NCBI GenBank assembly: GCA_035765135.1
Contig: DASTYE010000126.1
Span: 1-29,232, forward strand
From: JAICNG01 sp035765135
GTDB lineage: Bacteria > Gemmatimonadota > Gemmatimonadetes > Gemmatimonadales > Gemmatimonadaceae
DNA: 29,232 nt
Direction of reading: 5' to 3'
Shown here piece by piece: positions 1 to 9,531 of the stretch. The position numbers and the translations under genes are program-made. The first letter of the stretch is position 1; every line of letters starts with the position of its first letter. Under the pieces are notes generated by a model that was given only the letters and a program-made list of their open reading frames with translations, searched no databases and was not told where the DNA came from.

Positions 1-399
1 CCGCTCATTGGTCCGGTCGTCGACGGCGACGAGCGCTTTCCCGACATGTCGGCGCCTTACGATCCCGAGCTTCTGTCGATGCTCCGCGAGGTCGCGCTCG
101 AGTCGGGTATTCCCGTGCAGGAGGGCGTATACGCGGCGGTGCTCGGCCCGTCCTACGAGACGCCCGCCGAGGTGCGAATGCTCCGCTGGATGGGTGCCGA
201 CGCCGTCGGGATGTCGACCATCCCGGAGGTACTCACCGCGCGCGCCATTGGGATGCGCGTCGCGGGCGTGAGCTGCATAACGAACCACGCGGCGGGCATG
301 ACGAATCGGCCGCTGTCACATGCAGAGGTGGTCGAGGTCGGGGCTCGCGTTCAGGACTCGTTCGAGCGGTTAGTGCGCGGTTTAACGGCGAGAATCTAA
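1..399 (+). CDS. punA: Purine nucleoside phosphorylase, C-terminal part (5' end outside window)
   Basis: Phosphorolysis of purine (deoxy)nucleosides to the free base and (deoxy)ribose-1-phosphate in cytosolic purine salvage. The frame is open from base 1, and 132 residues are visible. Family marks seen are ERFPDMSAPYD near the left edge, the substrate-loop motif GVYAAVLGPSYETPAE, the ADAVGMSTIPEV segment of the purine pocket, and SCITNHAAG. These are typical of the trimeric PNP/MTAP family. The catalytic Asn of this family normally lies in the C-terminal part, and SCITNHAAG fits it. The gene ends 4 bases before a tandem-repeat inverted repeat that separates it from the convergent M48 protease gene. 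An MTA phosphorylase is the main alternative, but the motif set reads more like PNP. Confidence 0.92.
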   Translation, partial: PLIGPVVDGDERFPDMSAPYDPELLSMLREVALESGIPVQEGVYAAVLGPSYETPAEVRMLRWMGADAVGMSTIPEVLTARAIGMRVAGVSCITNHAAGMTNRPLSHAEVVEVGARVQDSFERLVRGLTARI

Positions 400-403
400 G
401 GGT

Positions 404-469
404 GTGGAGGGTGTCGAGGGTGTCGAGGAAATGAAGGTGAAAACCCTCGACACCCTTGACACCCTCGAC
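404..469. repeat. Intergenic inverted repeat of 9-bp units (unit GGGTGTCGA)
   Basis: The left arm 404-428 and right arm 445-469 pair at 23 of 25 positions around a 16-base loop. Each arm is a tandem run of GGGTGTCGA-like units. The element fills the gap between two convergent genes that stop at 399 and 475. It is a probable bidirectional terminator or mRNA 3'-end stem. It shares its unit with the element at 14018-14122 and partly with that at 16288-16380. Confidence 0.85.
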
Positions 470-474
470 CGCCT

Positions 475-1284
475 TTAGCTCTGCCTCCGCGGCGTCGCCG
501 GTGGCGGCGGGAGCGACCTCAGCCGATTGCGGAATTCCTGATACCGCTGCGTGTCGGTCGTCAGCGTCTCGAGGATGGCCTCGTCGATCTGCTTGATGAT
601 CGCTTCCGTCTCCTGCACGCGCTCTTCCTCGAGCGGGTGTGTGGAGAACCAGCTCTCCACCGCCGAGGACTGCCGGTTGCGCTCCGCGATCAGGACCCGG
701 AACATGGCCGGAATTCCGCGTGGGTCGATTCCGGCGCGGGTCACGTAGGTGATCCCGTCGCGATCGGCCTCGCGCTCGTCATCGCGGCTGAACTTCGCGA
801 ACACCGCGGTGCCGGCGACGTCGATCAAGGCGCCCGTCGCCTGGTTCTCGCAGACGCGAGTGAGGATGCACGCCAGCGTGACGCCGATCTGCGCCTGCTG
901 CATCTTCTCCATCTGCTGCACCGAGTGCCGCTCGATCACGTGACCGATCTCGTGGCCGAGGACGCCGGCGAGCATCGACATATTCTGTGCGCGCTCGATG
1001 AGGCCGCGATTGATGTAGATGAATCCGCCCGGAACCGCGAACGCGTTCACGTCGCGGTTGTCCACGATGTAGAATCTCCAGTCGAGATTCCGCTCATCGG
1101 ACAGCTTGGCGATCGAGTCGCCGAGCACGTTGATGTAGCGGTTGATCTCGGGGTCGGAGACAATCGGAAGTTGAGCGTTGATCTGTTGCGAGTACGTCTG
1201 CCCCATCTCAACTTCCTGCTGGGTCGATATGCCGCACGCCGCGAGCACCGTCACGGCAACGACCACCAAGATGTTTCGTTTCAT
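475..1284 (-). CDS. M48-family zinc metalloprotease lipoprotein
   Basis: Predicted periplasmic, membrane-anchored zinc peptidase of 269 residues. It resembles the M48C proteins (BepA/YfgC-LoiP type) that act in envelope protein quality control. The N-terminus is a hydrophobic signal segment with lipobox LAAC, and Cys17 would be acylated. The zinc site is HEIGH at residues 111-115, with the third ligand in the EREAD segment (Glu172). There is no TPR domain at the C-terminus, so it is closer to the short LoiP-like form. The start was chosen at 1284 because the signal peptide begins there and a GGGAGAG ribosome site lies about 8 bases upstream. The open frame continues far upstream but runs antisense through the methyltransferase gene and is not believable. 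The physiological substrate cannot be told from sequence. Confidence 0.9.
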   Translation of the reverse strand: MKRNILVVVAVTVLAACGISTQQEVEMGQTYSQQINAQLPIVSDPEINRYINVLGDSIAKLSDERNLDWRFYIVDNRDVNAFAVPGGFIYINRGLIERAQNMSMLAGVLGHEIGHVIERHSVQQMEKMQQAQIGVTLACILTRVCENQATGALIDVAGTAVFAKFSRDDEREADRDGITYVTRAGIDPRGIPAMFRVLIAERNRQSSAVESWFSTHPLEEERVQETEAIIKQIDEAILETLTTDTQRYQEFRNRLRSLPPPPATPRRQS

Positions 1285-1361
1285 TGGTTTGACTCTCCCG
1301 TGTGCCCTCGTGATCGAGCCAGGCGGGCAAATCCCATTCCAGAAAGGCATTTTGTGCGCAC

Positions 1362-2120
1362 ATGAAACTGCTTTCGACCGCGCGTGATCTGCAACGTCGC
1401 AAGGCGCGCGAGCGTCAGCGCCTCTTCGTCGCGGAAGGCGTTCGCGCCGTCGAGGAGCTGCTCGCCTCGTCGCTCGAGATCGTCGGCGCGCTCGTGACGG
1501 CCGACGCATCAACGCACGAACGTGCGGCGAGGGTTCGCGCGGCGCTCGAAGAACGCTCGATCGAAGTCGAGGAAGTTGCCGACCGCGACTTCCTCTCTGC
1601 ATCTGACACCGATACGCCCCAGGGGGTCCTCGCGATCGCGGAAATACCGGAGCGCTCGCTCGAGACGGTAGCCCTCGGCGAGAGGGCTCGCCTGCTCGTG
1701 CTCGATGCCATCCAGGACCCGGGCAACGTCGGAACGATCCTCCGGACCGCCGCGGCGTTCGAGACGACCGCCACGGTCGCGATGCCGGGCACGGTTGACC
1801 TGTGGAACGCGAAAGTCGTCCGTAGCGCAATGGGCGCGCTCTTCCGACATCACGCGCAGCATGCCTCCTGGAACGAGCTCGACGCGTTCCTGGCGCGCAA
1901 CGGGGTGATACTTTGGGGGGCCGATGCCGCCGGCGCGCGGCTCGGCGATCGTGGCGCACCATCGCGATTGGCGATCGCCGTTGGGAACGAAGGGAGTGGG
2001 CTCACCAGCGAGGCGCGATCTCGCGTGACGCACACCATCTCGATCCCCACGGCGCCCACCGTCGAGTCGCTCAACGTCGCCGTGGCCGCCGGCATCCTTC
2101 TCCACCATTTCCGTCCGTGA
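1362..2120 (+). CDS. TrmH/SpoU-family RNA 2'-O-methyltransferase
   Basis: A SAM-dependent SPOUT-fold enzyme that methylates a ribose 2'-OH in rRNA or tRNA. It has 252 residues, the normal length for the RlmB/TrmH group. An N-terminal RNA-substrate-binding region (about residues 1-90, with the ARERQRLFVAEG start typical of this group) is followed by the three SPOUT motifs: NVGTILRTAAAF, AIAVGNEGSGL, and the knot-forming ISIPTAPTVESLNVAVAAG. Whether the target is 23S G2251 (RlmB) or another site cannot be decided from sequence. A 10-bp palindrome TGTGCGCACA overlaps the start codon. The ribosome site is weak (AGAAAGG, rather distant). The stop overlaps the next gene by 4 bases (GTGA), so the two are probably translationally coupled. 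Confidence 0.88.
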   Translation: MKLLSTARDLQRRKARERQRLFVAEGVRAVEELLASSLEIVGALVTADASTHERAARVRAALEERSIEVEEVADRDFLSASDTDTPQGVLAIAEIPERSLETVALGERARLLVLDAIQDPGNVGTILRTAAAFETTATVAMPGTVDLWNAKVVRSAMGALFRHHAQHASWNELDAFLARNGVILWGADAAGARLGDRGAPSRLAIAVGNEGSGLTSEARSRVTHTISIPTAPTVESLNVAVAAGILLHHFRP

Positions 2121-2944
2121 CCGAGACAACTGCTCGCATCGTCGCGTTCGTGTTCGGCGCACTCATTGGGTCGTTTCTCAACGTGTGCATCTCGCGGTGG
2201 CCTCTGGGGCTGTCCGTTGTCTCGCCACCGTCACGCTGCCCCAAGTGCGAGCGGCCGATTCGCTGGCACGAGAACGTGCCGATCCTCGGCTGGCTGCGCC
2301 TGCGCGGAAAATGCGCCGGGTGCAGTGAGGCCATCTCCCCCGTCTACCCGCTCGTCGAGCTCGTCGTCGCGCTCGTCTGGATGACGTCCGTCGTGCACTA
2401 CGGCGCGACCTTCACCGCCGGTCGTGTGGCGGTGCTCGCCACCGTGCTCCTCGGCATCGCGCTCACCGACGCGCTCCATTACGAGATTCCCGACGGGTTC
2501 ACCGTCTTTGGGTTCATCTGGGGCATCGTGGCGGCGTTCATCGGCGCGGCGCTCAATGAAACTCTCCCCTTCGCCGGGCTGTATGACTCCTTCATAGGAG
2601 CGTGCGTTGGCGCCGGGGCGATCGCCATTGCCGGATGGCTCGGCGAAGTCGCCCTGAAGAAGGAGGCGATGGGATTTGGCGACGTGACCCTCATGGCGGT
2701 GGTCGGCACCGCCCTCGGTCCGGAGCGCTCGCTTCTCACCGTATTTCTCGGAGCGGCGCTCGGTGCAGTATCTTTCCTGCTCCTGGTGTATCCGATCGCG
2801 TGGATACAGAGTCGCCGCAAACGCGAAGCCGTCGATCTGCCGCTCGTCCCGTTTGGGGTGTTCCTTGCGCCGGCCGCGATGATCGCGCTCTTCTTCGGTC
2901 AGGCGATGATCGACTGGTACCGTCACGACATCATGGGGCTGTGA
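2117..2944 (+). CDS. pilD: Type IV prepilin peptidase / N-methyltransferase
   Basis: An inner-membrane aspartyl protease that removes the class III leader from type IV prepilins and type II secretion pseudopilins, and methylates the new N-terminus. It has 275 residues from a GTG start that overlaps the previous stop. Upstream extensions of the frame run inside the methyltransferase gene. It opens with GALIGSFLNVCISRWP, then the cytoplasmic zinc domain with CPKC and CAGC pairs. About seven hydrophobic helices follow. The two catalytic aspartates are seen in TDALHYEIPD and GFGDVTL. The second motif usually reads GxGDxK, and here a Thr replaces the Lys. No pilin or secretion genes are nearby in this window, so its clients are encoded elsewhere. 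Confidence 0.92.
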   Translation: MTETTARIVAFVFGALIGSFLNVCISRWPLGLSVVSPPSRCPKCERPIRWHENVPILGWLRLRGKCAGCSEAISPVYPLVELVVALVWMTSVVHYGATFTAGRVAVLATVLLGIALTDALHYEIPDGFTVFGFIWGIVAAFIGAALNETLPFAGLYDSFIGACVGAGAIAIAGWLGEVALKKEAMGFGDVTLMAVVGTALGPERSLLTVFLGAALGAVSFLLLVYPIAWIQSRRKREAVDLPLVPFGVFLAPAAMIALFFGQAMIDWYRHDIMGL

Positions 2945-2949
2945 GTTGA

Positions 2950-4188
2950 ATGCTGGATGATTTCATTCGTTCTTCCGACGCGACGCTCGAGCGCTTTGCG
3001 CGCGACCTCACCGCCGACGCCCGTTCCGGTCGCCTCGAGCCGGTGCGCTGTCGTGACGAGGAGATCGCGCGCGTCATCGACATCCTGCTCCGTCACGGGA
3101 AGAACAATCCGGCGCTGGTGGGACCTGCCGGTGTCGGCAAGACGGCGATCGCCGAAGGGCTCGCGCAGCGCATCGCCGCCGGCGAGGTGCCGCTCGTGCT
3201 CCGCACGTCTCGCGTGCTCGCGGTGGACCACGTCGGCATGATGGCGGGCACGATGTATCGCGGGCAGTTCGAGGAGCGCATCCGCGCCCTGATCGCCGAA
3301 GCGAGCGGAGACCCCGACGTCATCCTGTTCATCGACGAGCTCCACAATCTCATCGGACAGGGTACCGCGCTCGGCACGGCGATGGATGCGGCGAACATGC
3401 TGAAGCCGGCGCTGGTGCGCGGAGAATTCCGTGTCATCGGCGCGACGACGGACGATGAATACGAACGATGGATTCGTGGCGACCCGGCGCTGGAGCGGCG
3501 GTTCCAGAAGGTCGCGGTGCGAGAGCTGAGCGCCGAGCAGACGCTCGAGATCCTGCACGCGCGGCTGGAACGGCTGGAACGGCACCATAACGCCGTCATT
3601 GCGGAAGAAGCCCTCGTTGCGGCGGTGAAGCTGACGGATCTGTTCGTGACCGATCGCGCGCGCCCCGACCGCGCCATCGACGCACTCGATGAGGCGTGCG
3701 CCCATGCGCAGGCCAATGCGACGTACTCGCCGGAGACCGGGCGTCTCATTCTCGAGCGCCGGCGACTGGTCCGGGAAGTCGAGCAGGAGCGCGCCGCCCA
3801 GTTCGAGCGCGCCGAAGCACGGCGGAAGGAATCGGCGGCGCGGTCGCCGAACGGCATCCCTGGCGACGAGCCGATGGACGATCCGCTGGAGAAGCTGGCA
3901 CGTGACGGAATGGCGGCCCTGGAGCGATTCGGTGTGGAGCTCGAGGCGGCGTTCTCCGGCGTTCGCGTGCCGGCCGCACCGGCCGACGCCACGCGCACGG
4001 CCGCGCCGCCGGCACCCGCGCCGGCGCCCCCGGTAGAGCACGACGCATCGGCGGCTGCGCGGCTCGCGCAGATCGAGGCGGAGCTGAAGCGGCGCTTGAT
4101 CGAGGAAGGGATCGTCGTGCGCGGCCACGATGTGGCACGCGTTGTCTCAGTCGCCACCGGACGGAGCGTGCAATGGACGGAGTCGTGA
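2950..4188 (+). CDS. Clp/ClpB-like AAA+ protein with only the first ATPase domain
   Basis: 412 residues matching the first nucleotide-binding domain of ClpA/B/C unfoldases. Seen: RDEEIARVI at the domain entry, Walker A GPAGVGKT (58-65), pore-loop-like GTMYRGQFEERI (about 100-111), Walker B VILFIDE (124-130), and an arginine-finger region ALERRFQ. The N-terminal Clp-N repeats are absent. After the D1 lid comes a short charged helix, a Pro/Ala-rich linker (about 335-355), and a tail resembling the D1-D2 linker of ClpB (DVARVVSVATGRSV). The protein then stops, so the whole second ATPase ring is missing. The reading frame is clean and the gene is closely packed with its neighbours, so this looks like a real short form rather than decay. 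It could remodel a membrane or envelope client. Function is unknown. Confidence 0.8.
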   Translation: MLDDFIRSSDATLERFARDLTADARSGRLEPVRCRDEEIARVIDILLRHGKNNPALVGPAGVGKTAIAEGLAQRIAAGEVPLVLRTSRVLAVDHVGMMAGTMYRGQFEERIRALIAEASGDPDVILFIDELHNLIGQGTALGTAMDAANMLKPALVRGEFRVIGATTDDEYERWIRGDPALERRFQKVAVRELSAEQTLEILHARLERLERHHNAVIAEEALVAAVKLTDLFVTDRARPDRAIDALDEACAHAQANATYSPETGRLILERRRLVREVEQERAAQFERAEARRKESAARSPNGIPGDEPMDDPLEKLARDGMAALERFGVELEAAFSGVRVPAAPADATRTAAPPAPAPAPPVEHDASAAARLAQIEAELKRRLIEEGIVVRGHDVARVVSVATGRSVQWTES

Positions 4189-5438
4189 GGCGGTCGGCCG
4201 CTATCCTCGTCGTTGGCAGCGCGCTGCTCGCGAGCGCGTGCGATAGACAGGAGCGACGCCAGCTCGAGGGACCGTACGCGAAGGTCGCGGCGGACGCGAT
4301 CCCGCGAATCGAGAAGGTCACCGGTCTCACCTTCAAGGCCGATCCGAAAATCGAGCAGCGCTCGAGGGACGAGGTGCGGTCGTTTCTCGAGCGCCGCTTC
4401 CGTGAAGAGCTGCCTGACGAGGAGATCGCGGGGACTCGCACCGCATACCTCAGGCTTGGGCTCATCCCGGACACGCTGGACTTGCGCGCGTTCATGCTCG
4501 ACCTCCTCACCGAACAGGTCGTAGGGTACTACGACCCGTCGACGAAGGTTCTCTACGTCGTGAAGGAAGCCGCGCCCGAGCAGGTGAGCACGATCATCTC
4601 CCACGAGCTCGTGCACGCCCTGCAGGACCAGTACATGAGCCTCGACTCGCTTCAGCAGCTTCGTGGCGACAACGATCGTCAGGTGGCGGCACAGGCTGTC
4701 ATCGAAGGGCAGGCGACGATCGTGCAAATTCAGGCCGCGCTCGGCGGAGCAGATCTCGCCACCGCTTTCCCGGGAGGCTGGGATCGCGTCCGCGAAGTGA
4801 TTCGCGAGTCTTCCTCGGCCATGCCGGTGTTCTCGACCGCTCCTCGCATCATTCAGGAGACCCTGATCTTCCCGTACTTGAGCGGCGCGGACTTCGTGCG
4901 AACCTACCAGCAGCTGCGACCCGGCGAAGCGCCATACGCGGATTTGCCGAGATCGACTGAGCAGATCATGCACACGCGCGCGTATTTCAACGATCGTGAC
5001 GCGCCGACGCAGGTGACGCTCCCCGCGCCGCGCGTTGGTCGGTCGCGCTACCAGAACAACCTCGGCGAGTTCGAGACGCGACTCTTTCTGTACGAGCACA
5101 TCCGGGACCAGGGCGCCGCCGTTCGCGGCGCTGCCGGCTGGGACGGGGACCGCTACATGGTGGTGACGGTGCCGCGTGGCGATGCGCTGGTGTGGGTGAC
5201 GGTGTGGGATACGCCGGTTGACGCCGCCGAATTCACTGAAGCCGTCGATCGCGCGTTAGGCCGCCGTTTCAGTCGGGAGCGCGTGCGTGACGTCGAAGGC
5301 GGCCGCGTCTACCCCGCTGGCGAACGCGAGGTGACCGTGTGGGGCGGGGATGTGGGAGGAAAGGCGGTCGTCGTGTACACCGACGCGCCATCAGGGACAG
5401 GACAGCTCATCGCGCCAACGGCTGTCAAGCTGCAGTGA
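4173..5438 (+). CDS. Predicted lipoprotein with HExxH metalloprotease-like motif
   Basis: 421 residues that I do not recognise as a named family. The N-terminus is a signal segment ending in SAC (Cys23), so a lipoprotein is likely, although the lipobox lacks the usual Leu at -3. A zinc-protease-like motif SHELVHALQDQ places HELVH at 144-148. A glutamate in the helix VIEGQATIV (Glu178), about 30 residues on, is positioned as a possible third ligand, as in gluzincins. The rest is a mixed alpha/beta protein without visible membrane spans. It overlaps the end of the Clp-like gene by 16 bases in another frame, indicating co-expression. Proteolytic activity is inference from the motif alone. Confidence 0.75.
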   Translation: MDGVVRRSAAILVVGSALLASACDRQERRQLEGPYAKVAADAIPRIEKVTGLTFKADPKIEQRSRDEVRSFLERRFREELPDEEIAGTRTAYLRLGLIPDTLDLRAFMLDLLTEQVVGYYDPSTKVLYVVKEAAPEQVSTIISHELVHALQDQYMSLDSLQQLRGDNDRQVAAQAVIEGQATIVQIQAALGGADLATAFPGGWDRVREVIRESSSAMPVFSTAPRIIQETLIFPYLSGADFVRTYQQLRPGEAPYADLPRSTEQIMHTRAYFNDRDAPTQVTLPAPRVGRSRYQNNLGEFETRLFLYEHIRDQGAAVRGAAGWDGDRYMVVTVPRGDALVWVTVWDTPVDAAEFTEAVDRALGRRFSRERVRDVEGGRVYPAGEREVTVWGGDVGGKAVVVYTDAPSGTGQLIAPTAVKLQ

Positions 5439-5445
5439 CGGGGGC

Positions 5446-5575
5446 AACGGCAAAGATGACAGAGTTCAGAATACAGAATTCAGAATTCAGAAACGACGAC
5501 GGGCAGCCACTCGGCCGCCCGTAGGTTTTCCTGAATTCTGAATTCTGTATTCTGAACTCTGTCATCTTTGCCGTT
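5446..5575. repeat. Perfect 45-bp intergenic inverted repeat with 7-bp units (ATTCAGA)
   Basis: The left arm 5446-5490 and right arm 5531-5575 are exact reverse complements over 45 bases. Part of each arm is a tandem run of ATTCAGA-like units. One unit deviates (ATACAGA), and the deviation is mirrored exactly in the other arm. The 40-base loop carries its own small hairpin (GGGCAGCC / GGCCGCCC). The arms reach from 7 bases after the forward stop to the first base of the reverse gene's stop codon, filling the convergent gap completely. It is AT-rich compared with its surroundings. Confidence 0.95.
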
Positions 5576-6879
5576 TAGAAGAATCTCGAAATGACGTAGA
5601 TGAGCAGCCCCGCCAGCCCGCCCACCAGCGTTCCATTGATCCTGATGTATTGCAGATCCCGCCCGATCGCCAACTCGATGCGGCGCGACGTCGCGTTCGG
5701 GTCCCAGCTGCTCACCGTCTGCGAGATCAGGTTCGAGACCTCCTGCTGGTAGCGCTCGACGACGTGCAGCGCCACCTCGGCGATCCAGCCGTCCACCTTC
5801 GCGAGCAGCGCCGGGTCGGCGAGCAACGCCTGGCCGAACGCCGTTAGGCCTTTTTCGACCGGCCCCACGTCCTCCGGATCGGCATGATCGGCGCGCTCCG
5901 TCGCGTAGCGCTCGAGCGATTCCTGCATGTCGCTCCAGAGCGACGCGGAAAACCTCCGCACCACCTCCGCGTTCAGCATCTCCAGCTTGAGCCCCTCGGC
6001 GCGCTGGATCACCTCGGGGTCGTGCTGGAGCTTCTCGATGAAGTCGCGCAGCCCCGCGTCGAAGCGCGCCCGCATCTGATGCTCGGGATCGTCGCGCACC
6101 TCCGCGAGGGTGCGCTCGATGGCGGCGACGATGCGGTCGTGGATGCGATCGTCCACCGCCTCGGGAATCCACCAGGGACTCTCGCGCGCGATGCGCTGGC
6201 GGATGATCTCCTCGTTCCGCTCGACGGCGCGCGAGAGCAGCGCGATGAGCTCGTCGAACAGCTCCTGATGGCGGTTCGAATGGGTCAGCAGCGACAGCGC
6301 CTTCCCGAGAATCGGAGCGACCTGCGTGTCGCGCACCTTCCTGTCGATCGCGGTTCCGATGAGGTGCTGCACGTCCTCATCGCGAAGCATGCGTGAGCCG
6401 GTCGCCAGTCCTCGCGCCGCGGCCCGCGCGATGCGCCGGCTGTTCTCGGCATCGGCCAACCATCGCGCGAGATGCTCGCCGACGCGCCACTCGCTCAGGC
6501 GAAAGGCAATGACCTCGCGCGAGACGAAGTTCCGCTGCACGAAATTGCCGAGGCTGCGCCCGACCTGGTCTTTCCGCGCGGGAACGATCGCCGTGTGCGG
6601 AATCGGAATGCCCAGCGGATGCCGGAAGAGCGCGGTGACGGCAAACCAGTCGGCGAGCCCGCCGATCATCGCCGCCTCGGCCGTCACCCGGACGAACACC
6701 AGCCACGGATACCGCGGCTCGAGGAGGCGGGCGGCGACGAAGATCGCCGTCGCGACGAGGAGCATTCCCGTCGCGAGGCGTTTCATCGACCGAAGCTGAC
6801 CCCGCTTGAGCGCCTCGTCTTCCGGGCGCATCGGCGGCGGCTCGCGCAGCGAGAACCCGGGCGCGGGTGCCAGCGTCAT
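5575..6879 (-). CDS. DUF445-family membrane protein (YjiN-like)
   Basis: 434 residues, normal for the family. The order is a first membrane segment near MLLVATAIFVAARLL, the family hallmark GGLADWFAVTALFRHPLGIP followed by HTAIVPARKDQVGRSLG, a long helical soluble region with many charged residues, and a C-terminal membrane helix (GTLVGGLAGLLIYVISRFF). DUF445 proteins are found in many bacteria and their biochemical role is not settled. Start choice is uncertain: Met at 6879, or Met at 6831 just before RPEDEALKRGQL. Neither has a clear ribosome site. It begins 22 bases after the lon stop on the same strand, so lon and this gene are likely one transcript. Confidence 0.88.
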   Translation of the reverse strand: MTLAPAPGFSLREPPPMRPEDEALKRGQLRSMKRLATGMLLVATAIFVAARLLEPRYPWLVFVRVTAEAAMIGGLADWFAVTALFRHPLGIPIPHTAIVPARKDQVGRSLGNFVQRNFVSREVIAFRLSEWRVGEHLARWLADAENSRRIARAAARGLATGSRMLRDEDVQHLIGTAIDRKVRDTQVAPILGKALSLLTHSNRHQELFDELIALLSRAVERNEEIIRQRIARESPWWIPEAVDDRIHDRIVAAIERTLAEVRDDPEHQMRARFDAGLRDFIEKLQHDPEVIQRAEGLKLEMLNAEVVRRFSASLWSDMQESLERYATERADHADPEDVGPVEKGLTAFGQALLADPALLAKVDGWIAEVALHVVERYQQEVSNLISQTVSSWDPNATSRRIELAIGRDLQYIRINGTLVGGLAGLLIYVISRFF

Positions 6880-6901
6880 GCGCGAGATCGTGGGTGGCGC
6901 G

Positions 6902-9379
<2,478 letters not shown>

Positions 9380-9428
9380 GCGTCGCCTGGAGAGGGTCTA
9401 CAAAAGTAAACGGTGCGTCGGCTTGATG

Positions 9429-9519
9429 GCGGGCCAGGGGCCACGGGAGGGCGAAGGGTTACCGTAACATCGACAATCCTCGACCCTCCCCTTGGCCCTT
9501 GGCCCCTGGCCCCTGGCCC
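9429..9519. repeat. Intergenic inverted repeat of 7-bp units (GGCCCCT) between divergent lon and ffh
   Basis: Tandem GGCCCCT units run through 9495-9519. The left side 9431-9443 is a perfect 13-base complement of 9507-9519, and pairing further in is patchy (GGGAGGGCGAAGGG against CCCTCCCC). It is the least perfect of the family and the only one in a divergent gap (9380-9531). Any promoter for ffh must lie within or left of it, because its right edge is only 12 bases from the ffh start. Apart from this element I see no convincing -35/-10 pair in the gap. Confidence 0.7.
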
Positions 9520-9531
9520 AAATAGGTTCCG

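Noticed and set aside
404..469. CRISPR-like array among the intergenic tandem repeats
   Set aside because: The units are 7-9 bases with no spacers and form inverted pairs, unlike CRISPR repeats. No cas genes are present.
1285..1962. Long upstream extension of the M48 protease frame on the reverse strand
   Set aside because: It runs antisense through the TrmH-type methyltransferase, has low-complexity Arg-rich composition, and a proper signal peptide with ribosome site begins at 1284.
3093..5099. 668-codon reverse open frame opposite the Clp-like and HExxH genes
   Set aside because: Arg/Ser-rich shadow translation. Both forward genes have clear motifs.
9380..9428. CIRCE or other heat-shock operator upstream of lon
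   Set aside because: No TTAGCACTC-N9-GAGTGCTAA-like palindrome is found.
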